A DNA stretch of 5,770 bases from contig JAAZCS010000095.1 of assembly GCA_012513125.1 (NCBI GenBank), forward strand, positions 1 to 5,770, read 5' to 3'. The translations under genes and the position numbers were made by a program. The notes below the pieces were generated by a model, which had not been told where the DNA came from, made no database searches, and saw only the letters and a program-made list of their open reading frames with translations. Positions 1-5,630 of this stretch are shown piece by piece. Positions within the stretch are counted from its first letter, which is position 1. Each line of letters starts with the position of its first letter. Source of the DNA: Treponema sp. (GTDB lineage Bacteria; Spirochaetota; Spirochaetia; Treponematales; Treponemataceae).

Positions 1-33
1 TTGATATATTCTAATAATATTATAAAACGGTAA
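1..33 (+). other. Possible 3' tail of an upstream coding sequence
   Basis: Frame 1 is open from the window edge to a TAA at 31-33, reading LIYSNNIIKR, and would end 8 bases before the next start codon. The other two forward frames are closed by stops within the first 14 bases. This spacing fits the tight packing of the rest of the window. Ten open codons in such AT-rich DNA can easily occur by chance, and the same stretch could instead be promoter DNA (TTGATA at 1-6, TATAAA at 21-26, but with a spacer of only 14). I cannot identify a product. Confidence 0.3.
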
Positions 34-41
34 GTTAATCT

Positions 42-758
42 ATGAAGAGAAATATATTTATTATTATACTTTTAATTTTTTTTGGGACAATATTTTTTAT
101 TGGATGGACACAATTCAAAGTAAAACCAAATTCTTTTGGTATACTTGTGTCAAAAACAAATGGAATAGACCCAACGCCTATAAAACCTGGCGAATATTCA
201 TGGCACTGGGAATTTCTGCTACCAACAAACGCACAAATAAAACAATTCACAATAAATCCTGTGAATACAACTAAAACAATTAGCGGAAATTGTGCATCCG
301 GAAATATTTACTCAAACTTAGTTAATACAACTGATAATTTTGACTATTCCTTTACTTATTCAATCTCCTTAACATACGAACCTGAAGATGTAATAGAATT
401 ATTAAAAGAAAATATTATTTCAAATCAAGAAGACCTAAATGCCTATCTCAATAATGCAGCAGATTTAGTTGCAAAAATGGCCACAGACTACTATCTAAAA
501 GAAGCTGAAAAAAATAAATCGTTTAGAGTAGAATATGTTAGAAGAGATGAACTTACAAAAGAAATGCAAATATACAGGGAAGTTCCTTTTGTTAATATTG
601 CGATTCTATCACTAACAAATTCTAAAATTCCTGATTTTGAACTTTACAGAAGATTACAACAGTCATATTTAAACAAACAAACTGTGCCGACAACAGAAAT
701 AACTAATGACACAAATAATACTCAAAATACACCCACTAGTCAGGATAACGAACAATGA
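42..758 (+). CDS. SPFH/band 7-like membrane-anchored protein
   Basis: Predicted 238-aa protein. A basic start (MKR) is followed by a hydrophobic segment at about residues 4-23, so it is probably anchored by one N-terminal helix with the rest outside the cytoplasm, as in HflK/HflC and stomatin relatives. Residues 27-42 (VKPNSFGILVSKTNGI) and 47-61 (IKPGEYSWHWEFLLP) resemble the opening strands of SPFH domains, with the typical 'pGxxGV' and 'xPGxHW...P' pattern. The segment near 180-210 (EVPFVNIAILSLTNSKIPD, then ELYRRLQQSYL) resembles the end of that domain. The long coiled coil of flotillins is absent. The last 25 or so residues are a Thr/Asn/Gln-rich, probably disordered tail. The ribosome binding site is weak. 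Its stop overlaps the aroH start by ATGA. SPFH proteins scaffold membrane complexes or modulate proteases; the specific role here is unknown. The family call is by motif resemblance only. Confidence 0.6.
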   Translation: MKRNIFIIILLIFFGTIFFIGWTQFKVKPNSFGILVSKTNGIDPTPIKPGEYSWHWEFLLPTNAQIKQFTINPVNTTKTISGNCASGNIYSNLVNTTDNFDYSFTYSISLTYEPEDVIELLKENIISNQEDLNAYLNNAADLVAKMATDYYLKEAEKNKSFRVEYVRRDELTKEMQIYREVPFVNIAILSLTNSKIPDFELYRRLQQSYLNKQTVPTTEITNDTNNTQNTPTSQDNEQ

Positions 759-1126
759 AAAAAGTTAAAGCAATAAGAGGAGCAATTTGCTCACAAAACA
801 ATGAGATAGAAATAATTAAAAATGTTTCAGATTTATGTAATCAAATTTTTATTCAAAACAACTTAGCGGAAAATGACTTAATTTCAATCTTTTTTTCTAT
901 AACGAAAGAAATAACAGTTCTCAATCCTGCCGCGGCTTTACGAAAAGGAAAATCAATTCTAGATGTTTCATCAACCGCTTTATTCTGTTGCCAAGAAGCT
1001 GAAATTGAAAATGGAATGAAAAACACAATTAGAGTAATGATTACTGCATACATGGATGAACAATCTGAAAAGAAAAATATTTACTTAAATGGTGCTGAAA
1101 AACTCAGACCTGATTTTGCCAAATAG
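755..1126 (+). CDS. aroH: Chorismate mutase, monofunctional AroH type
   Basis: This 123-aa protein matches in length and pattern the trimeric Bacillus subtilis-type chorismate mutase, which converts chorismate to prephenate at the branch to Phe and Tyr in the cytoplasm. Visible landmarks are AIRGA with Arg8 (Arg7 in B. subtilis), NPAAALR with Arg63, CCQEAEI with Cys78 and Glu81 (Cys75 and Glu78), TIRVM with Arg93 (the transition-state-stabilising Arg90), and IYLNGAEKLRPD with Tyr110 (Tyr108). As I recall the Bacillus sequence (FPAKAVR), two active-site neighbours differ: Phe57 is Asn and Lys60 is Ala. The start overlaps the upstream stop as ATGA, with AGGA at 742-745 nine bases before it, so both coupling and a normal ribosome binding site are available. 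glgA follows after 10 bases. No DAHP synthase or prephenate dehydratase domain is fused. Confidence 0.9.
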   Translation: MKKVKAIRGAICSQNNEIEIIKNVSDLCNQIFIQNNLAENDLISIFFSITKEITVLNPAAALRKGKSILDVSSTALFCCQEAEIENGMKNTIRVMITAYMDEQSEKKNIYLNGAEKLRPDFAK

Positions 1127-1129
1127 GAA
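1125..1129 (+). promoter_or_regulatory. Ribosome binding site that sets the glgA start
   Basis: AGGAA lies 7 bases before the ATG at 1137 and overlaps the aroH stop codon. It supports 1137 over the in-frame ATG at 1089, which lies inside aroH and has no comparable site. Confidence 0.75.
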
Positions 1130-1136
1130 CTTAAGT

Positions 1137-2696
1137 ATGAATATTTGGAATGTCAGCATGGAATGTGCAGGAATAGCAGAAGCGGGTGGTGTAAAAAATG
1201 TAACCTACGCTTTATGCAAGGGATTTAAAAATTTAGGAAATGAAGTAACACTTTTTATTCCAGTTTTCAAATGTAACAATTGGGAACATATAAAAGATTT
1301 ACAAGAAAATGTTAAAACTTCACACATCAGTACGTACAAAAAAGATTTTGTTGTATCATACAGTACAGCTACTTTTGATAACCCAGATTTTAAAATTGTC
1401 TTTATTAACAATGAAATATTTTCTGAAAAAGAAGATATTTATACATATACAACTAATGAGCAAAAATTAAATCCAGAAAACAAAAAGGGAACTGGTCATA
1501 AAGATTTTCTTTTAAAAGATGTTTTATTTCAAAAAGCCGTTGTTCAATATGGATTGATGGAAGACAAAGAAAACTTACCTGATATTATTCATTGCCAAGA
1601 TGCTTCAACTGCAATGATTCCAGCTTTTATTAATGAATTAGAAGTTTATTCAAAAACAAAATGTGTCGTAACAATTCACAATGCTGGACCTTATTACCAT
1701 CACAGCTTTATAAACGCCAAGGAAGCAAAATTTTACACTGATTTTGATGACAATTTAATAAATAAATCATTAAACGGTGAAAAGGTTGAACCTTTTTTAC
1801 TAGCCGCAAACTCAAATGCCATATTAACTACTGTTTCAGAACATTATGCACAAGAACTGATTGATCCAAATAATAATGAACAAACAGAAGGATTATCTTC
1901 TATTTTTTATAACAATAAGTACAATATTACAGGGATAACAAATGGAATTGATTTTTCATTATATAATCCAAAAGATATAAATATTTCAAAACTTCCTTAT
2001 GAATTTAATACAGAAACACTAGATTTGTCTGGTAAATATGAATGTAGATATTATTTTATAGACAAAATAAACAATCATTTCTTTTTTGAAGATAAACAAT
2101 ATGGATGTTTAGACAATATTGACGACAATACAATTTTTTTTGCTTATCACGGCAGAATTACAACACAAAAGGGTATAAACCTTTTATGTGCTGTTATACC
2201 AAGGCTTTTATCAATATATTCAAATATCAAGTTTATCATAACAGGACAAGGTGAACTTAAACTGGAATCTAACATAAAAAAACTAACAGAAGATTTTAAG
2301 GGAAGAATTGTTTTTTTTAATGGTTATAACAAAAAAATTGCTAGATTAACTAGTGCATGCTGTGATTTTATAATTCTTCCAAGTTGTTTTGAACCTTGTG
2401 GATTAGAAGATTTTATTGCTCAAATCTATGGTACATTGCCAATTGCTCACAAAACTGGTGGACTATGTAAAATAGTGGATAACGAAACAGGCTTCTTGTA
2501 CATAGACAACACACTAACTTCGTTACAAAATAGAATTGAAAATGTAATTAAATTAAAAAGAGATAATCCAAAAATAATACAGAAATTGATTCAAAATGCA
2601 GCTTCATACATTCATAAAAATTATTCATGGAATAATATTATTGAAAACAAATATTTGCCATTTTTTGAGAAAATTGTTGAAAAAAAACAAAATTAG
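1137..2696 (+). CDS. glgA: Glycogen/starch synthase, GT5 family, with atypical N-terminal motif
   Basis: Predicted 519-aa cytoplasmic GT-B glycosyltransferase that would extend alpha-1,4-glucan from a nucleotide sugar (normally ADP-glucose in bacteria). C-terminal donor-site motifs are well kept: HGRITTQKG at 338-346 (Arg340, Lys345), FEPCGLE at 418-424 with Glu419, YGTLPI, and KTGGL at 439-443. N-terminal matches include TIHN at 179-182, TTVSEHYAQEL and TNGID at 268-272. Two family motifs are altered. The KTGGL loop near the N-terminus reads EAGGV, so Glu15 replaces the lysine implicated in nucleotide-sugar binding in E. coli. The usual DWH motif reads DAS at 155-157. The protein is about 40 residues longer than E. 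coli GlgA (477), partly through an insertion around residues 280-335. The start is the ATG at 1137 because the family N-terminus begins there and AGGAA precedes it. It is the last gene of the SPFH-aroH-glgA run and has no terminator of its own. The fold call is firm; donor specificity is not. Confidence 0.88.
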   Translation: MNIWNVSMECAGIAEAGGVKNVTYALCKGFKNLGNEVTLFIPVFKCNNWEHIKDLQENVKTSHISTYKKDFVVSYSTATFDNPDFKIVFINNEIFSEKEDIYTYTTNEQKLNPENKKGTGHKDFLLKDVLFQKAVVQYGLMEDKENLPDIIHCQDASTAMIPAFINELEVYSKTKCVVTIHNAGPYYHHSFINAKEAKFYTDFDDNLINKSLNGEKVEPFLLAANSNAILTTVSEHYAQELIDPNNNEQTEGLSSIFYNNKYNITGITNGIDFSLYNPKDINISKLPYEFNTETLDLSGKYECRYYFIDKINNHFFFEDKQYGCLDNIDDNTIFFAYHGRITTQKGINLLCAVIPRLLSIYSNIKFIITGQGELKLESNIKKLTEDFKGRIVFFNGYNKKIARLTSACCDFIILPSCFEPCGLEDFIAQIYGTLPIAHKTGGLCKIVDNETGFLYIDNTLTSLQNRIENVIKLKRDNPKIIQKLIQNAASYIHKNYSWNNIIENKYLPFFEKIVEKKQN

Positions 2697-2698
2697 TA

Positions 2699-2725
2699 TT
2701 GACTAAAACTAACATAAAATATAAT
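2699..2725 (+). promoter_or_regulatory. Probable sigma-70 promoter for the tRNA pair
   Basis: TTGACT at 2699-2704 is followed by a perfect TATAAT at 2720-2725 (spacer 15), or by TAATAT at 2722-2727 (spacer 17). It begins three bases after the glgA stop and would start transcription near 2732, about 35 bases before tRNA-Thr. In AT-rich DNA a -10 match is cheap, but the paired -35 and the position in front of stable RNA genes make it credible. Confidence 0.65.
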
Positions 2726-2737
2726 ATAAGAAACATT

Positions 2738-2753
2738 CGATAAGCAATTATCG
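2738..2753 (+). promoter_or_regulatory. Perfect hairpin with GCAA tetraloop in the tRNA leader
   Basis: CGATAA (2738-2743) pairs with TTATCG (2748-2753) around a GCAA loop, a stable GNRA tetraloop. T2737 with G2754 could add a wobble pair. It is followed by GTCAG and an A-run rather than a T-run, so it is not an intrinsic terminator in either direction. It may be a leader structure stabilising or guiding processing of the glgA 3' end or tRNA precursor, or a DNA palindrome for a regulator. Function unknown. Confidence 0.5.
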
Positions 2754-2767
2754 GTCAGAAAAAAAAT

Positions 2768-2840
2768 GCTGCTTTAGCTCAGTTGGTAGAGCACGTGATT
2801 TGTAATCTCGGGGTCGTGGGTCCAAATCCTACAAGCAGCT
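2768..2840 (+). tRNA. tRNA-Thr(UGU)
   Basis: The 73-base cloverleaf has acceptor stem GCTGCTT (2768-2774) pairing with AAGCAGC (2833-2839), D-arm GCTC/GAGC, and anticodon loop TTTGTAA (2799-2805) with anticodon TGT at 2801-2803, which reads ACA threonine codons. The T-arm GTGGG/CCTAC contains one G-T pair. The discriminator base is T2840 and CCA is not encoded, so CCA must be added enzymatically. Two features are unusual: the T-loop reads TCCAAAT, putting C at position 55 where U (pseudouridine) is nearly universal, and the anticodon stem CGTGA/TCTCG has a U-U mismatch at 29-41. All stems otherwise close, so it is probably a working gene. tRNA-Tyr follows after 6 bases. Confidence 0.93.
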
Positions 2841-2846
2841 TTTTCT

Positions 2847-2929
2847 GGGGAGTTTCCCGAGTGGTCAAAGGGGACAGACTGTAAATCTGTTGGCTTCCGT
2901 CTTCTAAGGTTCAAATCCTTAACTCCCCA
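2847..2929 (+). tRNA. tRNA-Tyr(GUA)
   Basis: The 83-base class II tRNA has acceptor GGGGAGT (2847-2853) pairing with ACTCCCC (2922-2928), and anticodon stem ACAGA/TCTGT around loop CTGTAAA with anticodon GTA at 2881-2883. A 14-base variable arm (2891-2904) forms a short GGC/GTC stem, as expected for bacterial tRNA-Tyr. The T-arm is TAAGG/CCTTA with the normal TTCAAAT loop. The discriminator is A2929 and CCA is not encoded. It is probably co-transcribed with tRNA-Thr and ends at the terminator 9 bases downstream. Confidence 0.96.
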
Positions 2930-2938
2930 CTTATTTTT

Positions 2939-2970
2939 AAGAGTTAGATTTTTTCTAACTCTTTTTTTTT
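2939..2970 (+). terminator. Rho-independent terminator after the tRNA pair
   Basis: GAGTTAGA (2941-2948) pairs with TCTAACTC (2954-2961) around a five-T loop; two A-T pairs extend the stem at its base, and nine T follow at 2962-2970. The stem is AT-rich but perfect. There is no T-run in the opposite direction, so it acts on + strand transcripts. The next gene starts at 2975, only 4 bases beyond the T-run. Confidence 0.88.
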
Positions 2971-2974
2971 GCCT

Positions 2975-3436
2975 ATGAGTTGTGATTTAAAATTAATTGA
3001 AAAAGTATTAAAATTTTCATGTAAAAGATGTTCACGTTGTTGTTGCGGAGAACCGGGGTATGTATACCTATCATCAAAAGATTTGACAAAGCTTTGCACA
3101 TGGTTTAATTTAACTTTAGACAGCTTTGTTGATAAATATTGCAGAATTGTTCCATACAAAAACAACACCTTAGTATTAAGCTTAGAAGAAACTGATGATT
3201 TTGAATGTATTTTATGGAAAAAAGGAGTTGGTTGTACAGCTTACGAAGCTAGACCTATTCAGTGTTCAACATATCCATTTTGGACAAGAATTCTTAAAAA
3301 TGAAAAAACTTTTCTAGAAGAAAAAAAAGAATGTCCTGGAATCGGAGAAGGAAATATTTTAAACTTGGAAGCTGTAAAATCGCAACTTGAGCTATATGAG
3401 TCTAATAAACCTGTTGTGATAAATTCTTTAATTTAA
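2975..3436 (+). CDS. YkgJ-family cysteine-cluster (metal-binding) protein
   Basis: Predicted 153-aa cytoplasmic protein with 12 cysteines. An N-terminal CKRCSRCCCG block (Cys16, 19, 22, 23, 24) gives the CxxCxxCC signature of the YkgJ family, thought to bind zinc or an iron-sulfur cluster. Further family landmarks are FEC at 76-78, GCTAYEARPIQCSTYPFW at 86-103 (Cys87, Cys97) and ECPGIGEG at 119-126 (Cys120). The biochemical role of this family is not established. I chose the ATG at 2975; an in-frame TTG at 2969 would lie inside the terminator T-run. Neither start has a Shine-Dalgarno sequence, and no later start precedes the Cys block. It heads the tight run to dnaG and is 9 bases from the MBL-fold gene. 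Expression must come from terminator read-through or an unseen promoter in or near the tRNA region. Confidence 0.85.
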   Translation: MSCDLKLIEKVLKFSCKRCSRCCCGEPGYVYLSSKDLTKLCTWFNLTLDSFVDKYCRIVPYKNNTLVLSLEETDDFECILWKKGVGCTAYEARPIQCSTYPFWTRILKNEKTFLEEKKECPGIGEGNILNLEAVKSQLELYESNKPVVINSLI

Positions 3437-3439
3437 GGA
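3435..3439 (+). promoter_or_regulatory. Ribosome binding site supporting a TTG start
   Basis: AAGGA, overlapping the upstream TAA, lies 6 bases before the TTG at 3446. It supports TTG as the real start of the MBL-fold gene, since the protein read from there begins directly with the conserved VYFWGVRGS strand. Confidence 0.75.
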
Positions 3440-3445
3440 ATAAAA

Positions 3446-4381
3446 TTGAAAGTTTATTTTTGGGGAGTCAGAGGTTCTTTACCAACTCCATTATTACCAC
3501 AACAAATACAATCAAAAATAATGGCTGCTATTCAAAGAATCACTCCATCAGATATTACAGACGAAGAGTCTAGAGCTAAATTCATAGCTACATTACCTTC
3601 TTGGATTTTTGGAACTACTGGTGGAAACACAGCTTGTATTGAAATTAAAAACAACGACACAGAAATAATTCTTGATGCAGGAACAGGAATTAGTGTCCTT
3701 GGAAAAAAAGGACATCTTCCTAAAAATAAGCACTATAATCTATTCATTTCTCATTTTCATTGGGATCACATACAAGGATTCCCATTTTTCGATGTGGCTT
3801 ACGATCCAAATTCATCATTTGATATTTATTCTGCATTTGATAATACAGAAGAATATTTACGAAAACAAATGTTACCTCCTTATTATCCTGTTACTTTTGA
3901 TAGTTTTACAAAAAAAATTGCTTTTCACAAAATAAAAGAAAGCTCTACCATTACTATTGACTCAATTAGCATTAATGCATGCAAAATGTCACATCCAGGT
4001 AATTCATTCAGCTACTCATTCGAATGCGATGGAAAAAAGTTTGTATATGCGACTGATGTTGAATTAAAGGCAAAAGATTTTGTAAAAGATGAAAAAACTA
4101 AACCTGTATTTAATAATGCAGACTGTATTATCTTAGATTCACAATATACAGTTGAAGAAGCATATAAAAAAGAGAATTGGGGACATTCAGCATTTTGCTA
4201 TGCGATAGATTTTGCTGTCTTCTGGAATATAAAGAATGTTTATCTATTTCATCATGAAATATCATATGATGATAAAAAGTTAAATTCTATTCTTCAAGCT
4301 GCAAGATGGTATGCACAATATATTAATCATTCGGACATAAAAATCAATTTGGCAATAGAAGGACAAGAGGTGACAATTTGA
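3446..4381 (+). CDS. Metallo-beta-lactamase-fold hydrolase (PhnP/cyclic phosphodiesterase-like)
   Basis: Predicted 311-aa cytoplasmic metal-dependent hydrolase starting at TTG. It opens with VYFWGVRGSLPTP, typical of the MBL subgroup annotated as phosphoribosyl cyclic phosphodiesterase-like (COG1235 type). Metal-site motifs in order are LDAGTG with Asp77, HFHWDH at 103-108 (the HxHxDH signature), MSHPGN with His183, YATDVE with Asp204, WGHSAF with His247 and LFHHE with His269/His270. All the residues expected for a two-metal phosphodiesterase site are therefore present. Residues 16-56 form a helical insertion before the GGNTACIEI strand. The substrate cannot be told from sequence; no phn genes are nearby, so a phosphonate role has no support here. 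Its TGA stop overlaps the next gene's TTG start as TTGA, suggesting coupled translation. Confidence 0.88.
   Translation: MKVYFWGVRGSLPTPLLPQQIQSKIMAAIQRITPSDITDEESRAKFIATLPSWIFGTTGGNTACIEIKNNDTEIILDAGTGISVLGKKGHLPKNKHYNLFISHFHWDHIQGFPFFDVAYDPNSSFDIYSAFDNTEEYLRKQMLPPYYPVTFDSFTKKIAFHKIKESSTITIDSISINACKMSHPGNSFSYSFECDGKKFVYATDVELKAKDFVKDEKTKPVFNNADCIILDSQYTVEEAYKKENWGHSAFCYAIDFAVFWNIKNVYLFHHEISYDDKKLNSILQAARWYAQYINHSDIKINLAIEGQEVTI
4366..4373 (+). promoter_or_regulatory. Strong ribosome binding site for the 63-aa gene
   Basis: AGAGGTGA is close to the ideal anti-16S match and its GAGG core sits 7 bases before the TTG at 4378. This is the best Shine-Dalgarno sequence I see in the window and the main evidence that the small ORF is translated. 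Confidence 0.75.
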
Positions 4382-4569
4382 ACATAACAGATATAGAGAA
4401 AACATCTCTTGAATATAAATTTTCTTTACCAGAGATTAAATTATTAGCAAAATTTTTCAGAAAGAATCAGGAAAAAATACCAGAAGGTCTTGAAACTTTT
4501 TGTAAAGTTATTGAAGATACTATTTATAATTCATTATCCATTGAAGAGGTTAGTCAATTTTATTCATGA
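4378..4569 (+). CDS. Small acidic protein of unknown function (63 aa)
   Basis: I do not recognise this 63-aa protein. It starts at TTG within TTGA shared with the preceding stop, has a very strong ribosome binding site, and ends in ATGA shared with mltG, so it is fitted exactly between two real genes with no spare base. The sequence is charged and mildly acidic, with no membrane segment or signal peptide and a single Cys (42). It looks helical: a segment around LPEIKLLAKFFRKNQ (17-31), a Pro-Glu-Gly break at 35-37, and a second helix around residues 38-52, followed by SIEEVSQFYS. A two- or three-helix bundle or small adaptor is plausible but is inference. Translation through it probably also drives initiation at mltG. 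Confidence 0.75.
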   Translation: MNITDIEKTSLEYKFSLPEIKLLAKFFRKNQEKIPEGLETFCKVIEDTIYNSLSIEEVSQFYS

Positions 4570-5624
4570 AAAAGAAATTTATGTTTCCTTTAATTATTTT
4601 TTTAATTCTATTTTCATTAATAATTGGGTCAGTTTTGTTTTTTATTTTAGAAACAAAACCAGTTTGTAATGATGACAACGCATACACTGTAAAAATAAAT
4701 ATTCCTTCAGGTATGAGCATTAAATCAGCATCTTTATTACTTGAAAAAGAAAAATTGATTAAAAACGGAAATATTTTTTATTTTTGTGCAAAATATCCTT
4801 ACCTTTTAAAATTTACAAATGTGGATAAAACACATTTGGAAAATTTTGTTTTAAAAAGCGGTATTTATAATTTAAGTTCAAACATGAACTACTATCAAAT
4901 TATGAACACTCTTTCTTCAGGACAACAAGAATTTATTAAAGTTTCTATACCCGAAGGACTTACAATTACTAAAATAGGAGAAATTTTAGACAAGAACAAT
5001 CTTTGTTCAGTACAAGAATTTAGAGAACTTTGCTACGATAAAAATATAATTGAATCATTTGGCATTGAGAATTCTTCTTTAGAAGGATACTTATTTCCTG
5101 ACACTTACTTCTTTACATTGGGAATGAAACCTATAGAAATAATTACAATAATGGTTGACAATTTTAATAATAAAATTTTACAGATTAACAATGCATCACT
5201 CTTAACAAAAAAAGAGCTAAACAACGCTGTAATACTAGCGTCAATTGTTGAGAGAGAATATCAAGTTGATGAAGAAGCACCTTTAATTGCAAGTGTATTT
5301 AAGAATAGATTAAAACGAAACATTGGGTTATATTCTTGTGCTACTATTGAATATATTATTACCGAAATTCAACAAAAACCACATCCTGAACAAATTTTAA
5401 TTGAAGATACAAAAATTGATAGCCCTTATAATACTTATAAATGGGCAGGATTAACACCAGGTCCAATTTCTAATCCTGGTTTGGTTGCATTGTCCGCCGC
5501 AATCAACACGCCTTCAACAAATTATTATTTTTTCCAAGTTGTTGATTCATCTTCAGGAAAACATTTTTTTACAGAAACATTTGAAGAACATAAAATTAAT
5601 CATAATTTAAATCTTAAAAAGTAG
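4566..5624 (+). CDS. mltG: Endolytic murein transglycosylase MltG (YceG-like)
   Basis: Predicted 352-aa inner-membrane protein, close to E. coli MltG (340). MltG cleaves nascent glycan strands and is thought to release them from the synthesis machinery. A basic start (MKKK) and hydrophobic helix at about 7-29 anchor it, with the catalytic part outside the cytoplasmic membrane. Two LysM-like segments follow: INIPSGMSIKSASLLLEKEK (from about 45) and VSIPEGLTITKIGEILDK (from about 127). The catalytic domain carries LEGYLFPDTYFF (172-183), ASIVERE (225-231; Glu229 or Glu231 corresponds to the essential Glu218 of E. coli), an LYSCATIEY block and SPYNTYKWAGLTPGPISNPG (286-305). The ATG overlaps the previous stop as ATGA. 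The nearest good Shine-Dalgarno sequence (AAGAGG) ends 16 bases upstream, so initiation probably depends on coupling. dnaG starts 6 bases downstream. Confidence 0.95.
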   Translation: MKKKFMFPLIIFLILFSLIIGSVLFFILETKPVCNDDNAYTVKINIPSGMSIKSASLLLEKEKLIKNGNIFYFCAKYPYLLKFTNVDKTHLENFVLKSGIYNLSSNMNYYQIMNTLSSGQQEFIKVSIPEGLTITKIGEILDKNNLCSVQEFRELCYDKNIIESFGIENSSLEGYLFPDTYFFTLGMKPIEIITIMVDNFNNKILQINNASLLTKKELNNAVILASIVEREYQVDEEAPLIASVFKNRLKRNIGLYSCATIEYIITEIQQKPHPEQILIEDTKIDSPYNTYKWAGLTPGPISNPGLVALSAAINTPSTNYYFFQVVDSSSGKHFFTETFEEHKINHNLNLKK

Positions 5625-5630
5625 TAATCA

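Noticed and set aside
1089..1136. Longer glgA reading from the in-frame ATG at 1089
   Set aside because: It would add 16 residues that do not resemble GT5 N-termini, overlaps aroH by 38 bases and has no ribosome binding site, while ATG 1137 has AGGAA at the right distance.
2833..2844. tRNA-Thr acceptor stem plus five T as an intrinsic terminator
   Set aside because: The T-run is only five bases and the paired strand is the distant 5' end of the tRNA; tRNA-Tyr follows 6 bases later and a proper terminator lies beyond it.
2969..2974. TTG at 2969 as the ykgJ-like start
   Set aside because: It lies in the terminator T-run, adds only two residues and has no ribosome binding site; the ATG at 2975 is the simpler choice, though not proven.
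2944..3168. Minus-strand open frame over the terminator and ykgJ-like gene
   Set aside because: It is antisense to the conserved Cys-cluster coding region and runs through the terminator stem; no family resemblance. The other minus-strand frames at 35-250, 853-1053 and 1205-1411 are rejected for the same kind of reason.
3672..3935. 87-aa + strand reading frame inside the MBL-fold gene
   Set aside because: It is a low-complexity Ile/Leu-rich shadow of a gene whose conserved motifs fill the other frame, and it has no ribosome binding site of note.
4557..4565. In-frame ATT at 4557 as an alternative mltG start, 6 bases after AAGAGGT
   Set aside because: The spacing is good, but ATT starts are very rare and the ATGA overlap at 4566 offers an ordinary coupled start with a normal MKKK N-terminus.
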